24,458 bases of DNA from an uncultured Clostridia bacterium. Lineage in GTDB: Bacteria > Bacillota > Clostridia > Christensenellales > UBA1242. Location: the NCBI GenBank assembly GCA_937895935.1, contig CALBKX010000057.1, forward strand, positions 1-24,458. Reading direction: 5' to 3'. The notes under the pieces were generated by a model that saw nothing but the letters and a program-made list of their open reading frames with translations, ran no database searches and was not told where the DNA came from. Made by a program: the position numbers and the translations under genes. Below are positions 7,493 through 14,794 of this stretch, one piece after another (within the stretch, counting starts at the first letter, position 1; every line of letters begins with the position of its first letter).

Positions 7493-8237
7493 TTAGTTCT
7501 CTCCAAATTTTATTGAAATAACTTGAAAACTCTTTATCATCTCTTCTTTGTAAAGGTGATAAATTTTTATCAAAATCAATTGTTTCTATCTTGTGTAAAC
7601 TTGCTGGGCGTTTTGTTAAAATAAACACCCTGTCTGAAAGTGAAATTGCTTCGGAAATATCGTGTGTCACTAAAATTGCAGTTTGCTTTTCTTGTTTTAT
7701 AATATTTTTAACATCATCGCAAACGTCAAGTCTAGTTTGAAAATCTAAAGCAGAAAAAGGTTCATCTAAAAGCAAAAGTTTTGGTTTTGTTGCTAAGGTT
7801 CTAATTAAAGCAACTCTTTGGCGCATACCTCCCGAAAGTTCGCTTGGTCTAGAATTTTTAAAATCTATGAGCCCATATTTTTTTAATAAATCGTTTATAT
7901 ATTCCTCAGATTCTTTATTTGTTTTTTTTTCTTTAATTTCAATGCCAAGCAAAATGTTTTTATATATTGTTCTCCATTCAAAAAGATGATCTCTCTGAAA
8001 CATATAACCTATATTTGCATTTTTTACACTTTCTCCTTCTAAAAGTATTTCTCCCCTCGTTGGTTCTAATAGTCCTGCAATTAGCGACAAAATTGTGGTT
8101 TTACCACAGCCACTTGGACCCACGATTGAAATAAATTCTCCTTTGTTTATGTCAAAGCTTAAATCTTTGATTGCTTCAAATTCTCCGTCTTTAGTAAAAT
8201 AATGAAAGTCTACGTTTTTAAAAGACAAGTATTTCAT
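7482..8237 (-). CDS. ABC transporter ATPase, SsuB/TauB/ThiZ type
   Basis: A 251-residue nucleotide-binding subunit. Walker A is GPSGCGKTT (40-48), the Q-loop is MFQRDHLFEW (Gln81), the signature is LSGGMRQR (134-141), Walker B is LLLLDEP (154-160), and the switch His is His192 in VTHD. The reading frame opens earlier, to 8267, but the ATG at 8237 is preceded by CGGAGA with a 6-base A spacer, while the upstream alternative has no such site, so 8237 is chosen. It forms a two-gene operon with the permease. Upstream lie a terminator-like hairpin and a folded element, so transcription could be controlled by attenuation, although no known riboswitch class was recognised. Confidence 0.92.
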   Translation of the reverse strand: MKYLSFKNVDFHYFTKDGEFEAIKDLSFDINKGEFISIVGPSGCGKTTILSLIAGLLEPTRGEILLEGESVKNANIGYMFQRDHLFEWRTIYKNILLGIEIKEKKTNKESEEYINDLLKKYGLIDFKNSRPSELSGGMRQRVALIRTLATKPKLLLLDEPFSALDFQTRLDVCDDVKNIIKQEKQTAILVTHDISEAISLSDRVFILTKRPASLHKIETIDFDKNLSPLQRRDDKEFSSYFNKIWRELNEK

Positions 8238-8369
8238 TTTTTTCTCCGTTTTAAAATTAAACCCCAACTTTAAACTACTTAAAGTTGTTTATTAATGCAA
8301 AGATAGAAATTACCTTTACAAATCATATTATTGATAAAACCTGAAAAAAGTGAATACTTTTAGTTAAAC

Positions 8370-8414
8370 AAAAAACTCTTATTCCTAAATCATATAGATT
8401 TTTAGAATAAGAGT
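8370..8414 (-). terminator. Intrinsic terminator between ppx-like gene and ABC operon
   Basis: On the minus strand ACTCTTATTCTAAA (8414-8401) pairs with TTTAGGAATAAGAGT (8389-8375) with one bulge, and a run of T follows (8374-8370). It could simply end the ppx-like transcript, or act as an attenuator for the ABC operon, whose start lies 133 bases further on. Confidence 0.72.
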
Positions 8415-8423
8415 AAAAATATA

Positions 8424-8559
8424 AACTATGTGATGTTGTGTTGTTCGCTTTGCTTACAACCCAAGTTGCTAAACGCAACTCCACGATAAATCGTGGCATC
8501 ACAGTTTGAATAACCATCAGTTGCTGGCAAATATCCCTTCGGGCTGCTTGCCGACAACT
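8424..8559. repeat. Family C structured element, copy C1
   Basis: The closing stem is AAACT-AT-GTGATG (8424-8435... ) with CATCACAGTTT (8497-8507), the AT being bulged. Inside are three hairpins: GTTGT/ACAAC (8440-8444, 8456-8460), AGTTGC/GCAACT (8464-8469, 8475-8480) and CCACGA/TCGTGG (8481-8486, 8491-8496) with loop TAAA. A second domain follows: AGTTG/CAACT (8519-8523, 8555-8559) enclosing GGCAA/TTGCC and CCC-TTC-GGG. The strand of any transcript is unknown. On the minus strand it precedes the terminator and the ABC operon. Confidence 0.7.
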
Positions 8560-8568
8560 TCCGATAAA

Positions 8569-10083
8569 TTAAATAACTTGTAAAACTTTTTTAAATACTT
8601 TTTTGAAATCAACTGCAACTTTTTGTGCTTGGATTATATCAAAACTTGCATCTGCTTTTGTAATAGTTTTCATTATAATTGAATCACCTAAAATATCACA
8701 AGTTATATCAGTAATGTTTCCCATACGAGATTTATCCATTGCACAAGCAAGTTCAATTAAAACACCTAGTTTTCTAATTGCATCAAAATCTTCCTCTGTT
8801 AAAATACTGCTATATTTCATTAATTCTGCAAGTGAAAAATTGTCTAGTTTTTGGCATTTACAAGCAAAAGCGGCAATTAAAATATCTTTTTGTGATACAC
8901 CTTTAATGTTTGAATTTATAATAATTTCAAAACTTTTTGAAGCATAATTTTTAAAATCAATTCTTGTGCCACAATTGTACATTGAAGCGGCAATTCTTAA
9001 AGGCTTAATATACACGCGTGACAATTTGTGTATAACTTTTAATTGTTTGAAAAGCATTATTGCAAGATTGTAAACATTTGCCGTGTTAGATAATTCTCTA
9101 TCATAAAATGTTCTAATTGTTTCTAAACTCATAGTTAACATATCGGTAGGAACAATTCTTTCTTGGATTTCCATAGGTAATGCTTGAATAGTAATTCCCT
9201 CATCAAAAGCATTAGCACAAATACTGATGGATGGCATTTTGCAAATGTTTGTTAATGCTTTGATAATAGCTAGACCACTTGCTAAAGCGTCTGCTCTTGA
9301 TTCAGAAATTCCTTTTAACTTTTTTGTTTTATCAAGGTCTAACGATTTAACAATGTCATACACTGCATCAAAAGATTCTTTTGTTAAACAGTAATTATTT
9401 TCTAAGTCTAATGGATATTTGCTTACTTTTCGTGAAAGTTTTCCAAGGCTTTCAAAAACTGTGCCAGCACCTATAAATGTTGTTTCAGGCTCAATATTGT
9501 TTATAAATTCATTATTTTTAAGCAAATCTTCTATTTCACCAACCATTTTTTCTGTTTTAACAGCTGGATCTAAAACGTCTGCAAATTTTTCCGCCAAATT
9601 CAAATATCCATAATCTATTGTTTGAACATTGACAATTGTACGTCTATTAAATTGTAAAATATGTGTTTGATTTGGTGAAATATAAATGCCTATGGCTTTA
9701 GAAACATCAATCAAATTAGTAATTCCACGATAAACAATTTTTACTTCCTCCTCTGGAGTATAGATATAAAAACTAAAACCAGTATTATTATATATTTCAT
9801 CAAAAAAACTTTTTTGATTTTTTGCCAATTTTATAAAACTTTCTGCAACAGCATAAATCTTACAAACATTATTTGCATCACAAATTTTTCTATATAATTT
9901 TAAAATGTTTAAGGTTTCAGAAATTATGGTTGGTTTTACAAGCGCAGATTGTTCTACAGAAACACCAAGTTTAATATTTTCTGTTACCTCATCAAAAAGA
10001 TTATAATATCCATTTGGTGCAACATCAACCAAAGATAAATTAACATTATCTGAACCTAATTTAATAATTGCAATTTTTTCCAT
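8569..10083 (-). CDS. Degenerate Ppx/GppA phosphatase-like protein, probably a pseudoenzyme
   Basis: A 504-residue homologue of exopolyphosphatase/guanosine pentaphosphatase: two ASKHA subdomains (about 1-305) plus an HD-like C-terminal domain. The overall frame is recognisable: KLGSDNVNLSL (8-18) for the first phosphate loop, PEEEVKIVYRG (110-120) with the catalytic-Glu region, GAGTVFESL (205-213), and SRADALASG (262-270). However, the second phosphate loop, normally DIGGGS, reads YISPNQTH (134-141), and the first Asp is Lys8. In the HD part the usual LHDIG is MYNCG (368-372) and the HHxHS-type motif is YASKS (380-384). The frame is intact and the gene has a good AAGGA site, so it is not a decaying pseudogene. 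It may bind polyphosphate or (p)ppGpp-like ligands without hydrolysis. It starts 25 bases after the ferredoxin gene. Confidence 0.8.
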   Translation of the reverse strand: MEKIAIIKLGSDNVNLSLVDVAPNGYYNLFDEVTENIKLGVSVEQSALVKPTIISETLNILKLYRKICDANNVCKIYAVAESFIKLAKNQKSFFDEIYNNTGFSFYIYTPEEEVKIVYRGITNLIDVSKAIGIYISPNQTHILQFNRRTIVNVQTIDYGYLNLAEKFADVLDPAVKTEKMVGEIEDLLKNNEFINNIEPETTFIGAGTVFESLGKLSRKVSKYPLDLENNYCLTKESFDAVYDIVKSLDLDKTKKLKGISESRADALASGLAIIKALTNICKMPSISICANAFDEGITIQALPMEIQERIVPTDMLTMSLETIRTFYDRELSNTANVYNLAIMLFKQLKVIHKLSRVYIKPLRIAASMYNCGTRIDFKNYASKSFEIIINSNIKGVSQKDILIAAFACKCQKLDNFSLAELMKYSSILTEEDFDAIRKLGVLIELACAMDKSRMGNITDITCDILGDSIIMKTITKADASFDIIQAQKVAVDFKKVFKKVLQVI

Positions 10084-10108
10084 ATGCTATCCTTCTATTA
10101 CATTTAAT

Positions 10109-10279
10109 TTAATAATTAATTTTTATTGCTTGAACAGGGCATGATATTTCACAAGTTCCACATTTTATACAAATATTAGGGTCGATAACAGCCTTTCCAT
10201 CATCATCAAAAGAAATCGCTCCAACAGGACATAATTGTACACAAGTACCACAGCCTATACATTTATTTTTATCAACCAT
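10109..10279 (-). CDS. Small 2[4Fe-4S] ferredoxin
   Basis: A 56-residue clostridial-type ferredoxin, MVDKNK... to ...AIKINY. It has two cluster motifs, CIGCGTCVQLCP (7-18) and CIKCGTCEISCP (37-48), each CxxCxxCxxxCP, so it should carry two low-potential [4Fe-4S] clusters for electron transfer. AGGAGA lies about six bases before the ATG. It is 25 bases upstream of the Ppx/GppA-like gene and probably cotranscribed with it. Nothing in the window is an obvious redox partner. Confidence 0.93.
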   Translation of the reverse strand: MVDKNKCIGCGTCVQLCPVGAISFDDDGKAVIDPNICIKCGTCEISCPVQAIKINY

Positions 10280-10636
10280 TTAAATCTCCTAATCTTTAAG
10301 TAATGTATTACACTTTTTAAAACCATATAGGATGCTAAAAAGTGAGATTTCCTTTTATACAAAAGAATTCTTTGAAAATCAATCAAGTTTAACATATATT
10401 TTTTAAATTGTAAACTAGAAAATTAGAAAATTGAATTAAATACAATAATTTATCGAAAAAATAACGTTAATTTTAATTAAATTTTAAATTTTAGAGAGTG
10501 ATAAATCAAGTTTACTTTGCTAATAACAAGGCAAAAACAAAAGAGAACAATTTATTATATAGTTTTTACAAATGCTTATAAAAGAAAGTTAAAAAAAGCA
10601 AGCACAAAGGCACTTGCTAAAGATAATAATTTTTCA
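10280..10636. other. Intergenic region upstream of the ferredoxin gene
   Basis: No gene is visible in these 357 bases. CACTTTTTA (10311-10319) and TAAAAAGTG (10336-10344) form a 9-bp inverted repeat about 30 bases before the ferredoxin start, in its probable 5' leader; it could be an mRNA hairpin or an operator. The middle part is plain AT-rich sequence. The left end of the next gene's terminator lies at 10590. Confidence 0.55.
10590..10618 (-). terminator. Intrinsic terminator after the ZIP transporter gene
   Basis: On the minus strand AGCAAG (10618-10613) pairs with CTTGCT (10602-10597), extendable inward through wobble pairs, and a run of T follows (10596-10591). It lies about 20 bases past the ZIP stop codon. 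Confidence 0.75.
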
Positions 10637-11380
10637 TTAACCTAATGCTAAATCTAAAAGCATCATTATAACAAAACCTAGAAAAAAACTAAAGTGTGCT
10701 AGTTTTTTATTTTTAGTTATTGCCTCTGGCATTAGGTCGCAAATTGCCACAGACATCATTATTCCTGCTGAAAAAGTTAACATATATGGAAGCAAAAATA
10801 CGTATTTTAATCCTATAATATATGCAATTACTCCTGCTGGAACTTCAATAAATCCCACAAGCATTGAAATCAAAAATGACTTTGTTTTTGAATAACCTGA
10901 TGAGTATAAAGGAAATGCCACCGAACTACCCTCTGGCAAGTTTTGTACACCTATCCCTACTGCTATCATAACTGCTTGTAAAAAAGCACTGCTTTGTCCA
11001 AAAATACTTGCTGAAGCAAAAGCAAAGCCAACGCACATACCTTCAGGAATATTATGCAATGCAATTCCAATGTTTAATGTAAACACGTTTATTTTTGGAG
11101 TGGCATCCGAGTTATTTTTAATTTCTAATAAAAATATTGCAAAATATGCCAATAAAAAACAGATTGGCAAAATTATATATGAGCAAATTTTTAATTCTAC
11201 ACAATAGTCTATTGCTGGTATTATTAGTGAAAAAATACTGGAAGATATCATTACTCCTGCTGCGAATGAATGTAAAAACGCTTCAACTTTTTTATTTAAA
11301 GACTTTATAAAAAAAATTGTAGAAGCACCTATTGTTGTTAATAAAAAACACATAAAAGAAAAGATAAAAGCATATATCAT
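10637..11380 (-). CDS. ZIP-family divalent metal transporter
   Basis: A 247-residue membrane protein of the ZIP/GufA/ZupT family, which normally brings zinc, iron or manganese into the cytoplasm. The two metal-site motifs in adjacent helices are HNIPEG (109-114) and QNLPEG (146-151); the second usually starts with His or Gln. About eight hydrophobic segments are visible, and Glu179 in EVPAG is also family-like. It is divergent from the 17-residue-repeat protein/ArsP_2-like exporter operon, which suggests a local metal import/export pair. That functional link is inferred from position. Confidence 0.88.
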   Translation of the reverse strand: MIYAFIFSFMCFLLTTIGASTIFFIKSLNKKVEAFLHSFAAGVMISSSIFSLIIPAIDYCVELKICSYIILPICFLLAYFAIFLLEIKNNSDATPKINVFTLNIGIALHNIPEGMCVGFAFASASIFGQSSAFLQAVMIAVGIGVQNLPEGSSVAFPLYSSGYSKTKSFLISMLVGFIEVPAGVIAYIIGLKYVFLLPYMLTFSAGIMMSVAICDLMPEAITKNKKLAHFSFFLGFVIMMLLDLALG

Positions 11381-11458
11381 TTTGAACGATTCCTGTAACC
11401 TTGTTACTTATCATAATACTTAAATTACTAAAAATTTGTGTTTTCTAAAGATTATTGT

Positions 11459-11487
11459 TTGAAATTTTTGTTTTTAAGTGTTATACT
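11459..11487 (+). promoter_or_regulatory. Sigma-A type promoter for the repeat-protein/exporter operon
   Basis: TTGAAA (11459-11464) and TATACT (11482-11487) are separated by 17 bases. The ribosome site AGGTAGGTG (about 11502-11510) lies directly before the ATG at 11515. Confidence 0.75.
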
Positions 11488-11514
11488 CTATTCAAATTTA
11501 TAGGTAGGTGAAAA

Positions 11515-12369
11515 ATGGCATTTTTTAATTTATTCAAAGAAAAAATAATTGAACCAGTTATACACGAAAATGAACAGGGTTTAACCTTATTTGATGGGGC
11601 GCATATTTTAATCAATTGCAATAAAGTTAAGTTAGATGGCACTGCAATTGTCCTTGAGAGCCATAATTCTAATTATGATTCTGTAAAAGGAAAAGCCAAA
11701 ATACAAATTTTAGATGGTGGAAAAATCCGTGAAATTAGTGGAAAAGTTAAACTTGGCGTTATTAAGGACACTTACATTTCTCTTATTAAAGGTAGAGTTA
11801 AAATAACCACAATCAACTCTTGTGCTATTGATTATGTAAAAGACAAAGTTATTATTAGAACTTTCAACAATGGAAGCATTAAATTTTTAGATGATAATGC
11901 AAAGATAGACACAATAAATAATGGTAAAATTTTATTTGTTAGAGGTAAAAGCAAAATTGGAACGATGAATAATGGTTATATTGAGTCCTTATTAGATAAT
12001 TCCCAAATTTCTACTCTACAAAATGGTAAAATTACCTATTTATTAAATAAAGCATATATAGGAACTATTAATTCTTGTTTAATTAACGAAGTTTGTGATG
12101 ATGTTGAAGTTGGAACAATGCTTGATGGACAAATCAACATTATGGTAGGTAATTCTATTGTATGTCAGCAAATGGGTGGTAAAATTGTTTCTAAGCAAGA
12201 AGGCACCATTATTGTTTATTCATACAAAAAAGACAATAAACCAAAGTCTAAAAAAGAAATTAAAGTAAAAGAAAAATCTAAAGATTTAAATGAAACTACA
12301 GAAAAAAAATTAGAAAAAGAGGTCGTTATTCAAGAGCAAACTTCTCTTCTTGATTTGGAGAATAAATAA
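11515..12369 (+). CDS. Cytoplasmic beta-solenoid-like protein with ten 17-residue repeats
   Basis: A 284-residue protein of unrecognised family. Residues 60-229 are exactly ten 17-residue repeats without insertion or deletion; examples are NAKIDTINNGKILFVRG (128-144) and KSKIGTMNNGYIESLLD (145-161). The pattern is a short Ile/Val strand, a Thr-x-Asn-x-Gly turn, a second strand and a polar turn, as in beta-solenoids or bactofilin-like fibres. The N-terminus (MAFFNLFKEK) lacks a signal peptide. The C-terminal 45 residues are Lys/Glu-rich and probably disordered. Its stop codon overlaps the start of the next gene (TAATG), so it is translationally coupled to the ArsP_2-like exporter. A scaffold or partner of that membrane protein is possible but unproven. 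Confidence 0.75.
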   Translation: MAFFNLFKEKIIEPVIHENEQGLTLFDGAHILINCNKVKLDGTAIVLESHNSNYDSVKGKAKIQILDGGKIREISGKVKLGVIKDTYISLIKGRVKITTINSCAIDYVKDKVIIRTFNNGSIKFLDDNAKIDTINNGKILFVRGKSKIGTMNNGYIESLLDNSQISTLQNGKITYLLNKAYIGTINSCLINEVCDDVEVGTMLDGQINIMVGNSIVCQQMGGKIVSKQEGTIIVYSYKKDNKPKSKKEIKVKEKSKDLNETTEKKLEKEVVIQEQTSLLDLENK

Positions 12370-13286
12370 TGGCAAACTTTTTTAAAGCAGTTGTTGTGAT
12401 TTTTGAAGAACCTGTGATAGATACTTTAAAAGCCATACCCTTTTTGCTTTTAGTTTATTTACTTGTCAGTTATTTTGAACACAATTCTCACAAATACACC
12501 AATTTTTTTAAAAAAGCAAAAAATTTTGGCCCTATTGTTGGTGGGATTGCTGGTTCCATTCCTCAATGCGGATTTTCTGTTGCAATGGCTGACCTATATA
12601 ACAATAAAAATATAACTTTAGGAACTTTAATTGCAGTTTTTATTGCAACCAGTGATGAAGCTATTCCATTAATGTTATCTAATTATGAATTTATTTTGCC
12701 TATGATAAAAATGATTGCTATCAAACTTGTTTATGCAATTATATGTGGGTATTTAATTGATTGGATACTTGCTTTATTTCATAAAAAAGACGAAAATCAT
12801 ATGGAAGTTTTGGCGATGCAACACGACCATGAAGCCTGCGAGTGTGGGCATGAAGACCATAATCACGAACATACAAATCATTGTTGTGCTGATAATATTT
12901 TTGTGGATGCTTTAAAACATACCCTAAAAATATCACTATTTATTTTTATAGTTAATTTATTTTTTTCTTGTATAATTAATTTAACTAATTTTGATATTTC
13001 TAGTTTAAGTTCTATCAACATATTCCTGCAACCTTTTTTAACTTCACTTATTGGTTTAATTCCTAACTGTGCTGCTTCCGTTTTACTTGTTGAGATATAT
13101 ATGGCAAATGGAATTGCTTTTGGGTCATTACTTGCTGGACTTTCCACAGGTGCAGGAGTTGGATTACTTGTTCTTTTCAAAAGAAACAAAAAAGCTTGGT
13201 TAAAGAATTTAATTATTTTGTCACTTGTATATTTTTTAGGAGTAATTTTAGGTTTGCTTTTAAATTTAATAGGACTTTTTATGTAA
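12369..13286 (+). CDS. ArsP_2-like putative heavy-metal/manganese exporter with His/Cys-rich loop
   Basis: A 305-residue membrane protein resembling the putative 10TM heavy-metal exporter family (ArsP_2; some members are annotated as manganese or arsenic efflux). The two halves are related: GSIPQCGFS (62-70) and TSDEAIP (94-100) in the first, GLIPNCAAS (229-237) and GLSTGAGVG (257-265) in the second, suggesting an internal duplication with a Cys in each half. Between them, residues 151-173 are a soluble loop with eight His and four Cys, a likely metal-binding segment. The start overlaps the preceding repeat-protein gene by one base. Opposite it lies a ZIP importer. Specific metal unknown. Confidence 0.8.
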   Translation: MANFFKAVVVIFEEPVIDTLKAIPFLLLVYLLVSYFEHNSHKYTNFFKKAKNFGPIVGGIAGSIPQCGFSVAMADLYNNKNITLGTLIAVFIATSDEAIPLMLSNYEFILPMIKMIAIKLVYAIICGYLIDWILALFHKKDENHMEVLAMQHDHEACECGHEDHNHEHTNHCCADNIFVDALKHTLKISLFIFIVNLFFSCIINLTNFDISSLSSINIFLQPFLTSLIGLIPNCAASVLLVEIYMANGIAFGSLLAGLSTGAGVGLLVLFKRNKKAWLKNLIILSLVYFLGVILGLLLNLIGLFM

Positions 13287-13289
13287 TTT

Positions 13290-13454
13290 AAACTATGTGA
13301 TAGTTAAAATTTTAACATATTAAATTTTAAGTAGTTTATTGCAACTACCTTGATAAATAAAGACATCACAATTTTAATAAACATTAGTTGCTTGTAAATA
13401 CGAGCGGAAATAGCATTTTGTAATGAGAATGAATTCTCTTTAAAATGCAATGTT
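13290..13454. repeat. Family C structured element, copy C2
   Basis: It begins AAACTATGTGAT (13290-13301), as C1 does, and closes with CATCACAATTT (from 13364). Inside are the palindrome GTTAAAATTTTAAC (13303-13316), hairpin GTAGTT/AACTAC (13331-13336, 13343-13348), and the conserved GATAAAT (13352-13358) flanked by CTT/AAG. A second domain follows: AACATT/AATGTT (13380-13385, 13449-13454) enclosing GCATTTT/AAAATGC (13413-13419, 13442-13448) and GAGAAT/ATTCTC. It lies between convergent genes, so it is not a 5' leader here. Confidence 0.68.
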
Positions 13455-13464
13455 CTCTACTACA

Positions 13465-13516
13465 TAAAAAAATATCGCTAGGTAGACAACATCTACATTT
13501 TTAGCGATATTTTTTA
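13465..13516. terminator. Bidirectional terminator between convergent genes
   Basis: AATATCGCTA (13471-13480) pairs with TAGCGATATT (13502-13511), with an inner GTAGA/TCTAC stem (13482-13486, 13492-13496). The stem is flanked by an A-run on the left and a T-run on the right, so it should stop transcripts of both the exporter operon and the M16 peptidase gene. Confidence 0.85.
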
Positions 13517-13519
13517 TTG

Positions 13520-14782
13520 TCAATGATTATAACAATATAGGTTTGATTTTTGACACTTCCCTATGCAGGAAACCACATAATTTTCTTGAGCGTAAAATTC
13601 TTTTGCACATGTTATAATTTGTTCTAAAGAGATTGCTCTTACATCAGACTCAATTTGTTTTTGCATTTCAATTTTGTTTTCATTTATCAAGCTTGCACCA
13701 TTTATGCCTGACACATCACTGTTTGTTTCCTTTGAATACACTAACCCTGCTATGTATTTATTTTTAGATTTTTCTAATTCATCTAAACTAATGTTTCCAT
13801 TTGCACAATCCTTTATAATTGATAAAATGGAAGTAAGTGCCTCGCAAACCTTGTCATTTGATGTTGAAAATGAAATTTCTGCTAAATTGTTTGTGCCTAT
13901 GGTTTGTGTTCCAGCATCAATGTTATACACTAAACCTTTTTCACTCCTAATTGTTGTAAAAAATTTACTGCTCATTCCATATCCTAAAATAGCAAAAAGC
14001 AAATCAAAAGCATACATTTGTTTATTTGTTTTTTTGCCAAGTTCGGTCAATACATATACAAAAGTTTGTTCGTTATCCTTATTTTTAGAGATAAATTTAT
14101 TTTTTGGTTTTACATTAACAAAAGATGCAAGTTCATAATTTCCATCAAAATTTCCTTCAAGAAGTGGTGCAAAATATTTTTTTAGTAAACGCTCCATTTC
14201 TTTTAACTTAATTTTGCCGGAAACAGAAATAACAATATTTTGAGGCAGATAGTTTCTTGACTTAAAACGCTTTAAATCTTCAACTTTAAAACTTCTTATA
14301 GTTTTTGGTGTACCTATAATATCGCGGTCTAATTCTGAGCCTTCATATAGTGATTTAAAAGCATTAATTATGCAAGAACGCTGAACGTCATCTTTACTCA
14401 TTTTATATTCTTCAATAACAACTTTTTTCTCATTTGTCATCTCTCTTAAATCGTATGTGGTGTTAAAAAACATTTCTGAAAATATTTTCAAACTACTTTC
14501 AAAAACATTTTTTAAACTTTTAAAAAAGTAACACGTGTTATGAGTTCCTGTGAACGCATTTATTTTTGTTCCTAGTCCATCAAACAAAGCAGAAATTTCT
14601 TGATAATTATAGTTTGGTGTACTTTTAAAAAACATATGTTCCAAAAAATGTGCAAGTCCATATTCATCTTTGCTCTCGTTTCTTGCTCCAGCATTAACAT
14701 ATATTTTAAAAGAGACAATGTTTAAATCATTTTTCGTATTTACTACTAATCTAAGTCCACTTGGATATTGTTTAATTTTCAT
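13520..14782 (-). CDS. M16-family zinc metallopeptidase
   Basis: A 420-residue insulinase/processing-peptidase-type protein. The inverted zinc motif HFLEH (45-49) is intact, and the distal Glu lies in VVIEEY (121-126), so the active-site half is present. RSEKGLVYNI near residue 300 corresponds to the substrate-handling R..Y region of the C-terminal half. The length equals the usual single-chain bacterial form (about 410-430), which normally works as a homodimer or pairs with a second M16 subunit; no second copy is in the window. GGAGATAGA precedes the ATG. It follows polA by 12 bases on the same strand and is probably cotranscribed. The substrate is unknown. Confidence 0.9.
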   Translation of the reverse strand: MKIKQYPSGLRLVVNTKNDLNIVSFKIYVNAGARNESKDEYGLAHFLEHMFFKSTPNYNYQEISALFDGLGTKINAFTGTHNTCYFFKSLKNVFESSLKIFSEMFFNTTYDLREMTNEKKVVIEEYKMSKDDVQRSCIINAFKSLYEGSELDRDIIGTPKTIRSFKVEDLKRFKSRNYLPQNIVISVSGKIKLKEMERLLKKYFAPLLEGNFDGNYELASFVNVKPKNKFISKNKDNEQTFVYVLTELGKKTNKQMYAFDLLFAILGYGMSSKFFTTIRSEKGLVYNIDAGTQTIGTNNLAEISFSTSNDKVCEALTSILSIIKDCANGNISLDELEKSKNKYIAGLVYSKETNSDVSGINGASLINENKIEMQKQIESDVRAISLEQIITCAKEFYAQENYVVSCIGKCQKSNLYCYNH

Positions 14783-14794
14783 TCTATCTCCATT

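Noticed and set aside
8429..8503. tRNA gene, because of the cloverleaf-like three-hairpin fold
   Set aside because: Stem lengths, the T-loop GTTCRANNC and the 3' end do not fit a tRNA, and the copy at 13290 has different stems.
8323..8517. 64-codon minus-strand open frame across element C1
   Set aside because: It spans the folded element and the terminator; no ribosome site, and structure explains the sequence better than coding.
8424..8569. TPP or another known riboswitch upstream of the ThiX/SsuC-type transporter
   Set aside because: None of the conserved TPP, SAM, FMN or cobalamin core motifs is present on the minus strand, and the second copy lies between convergent genes.
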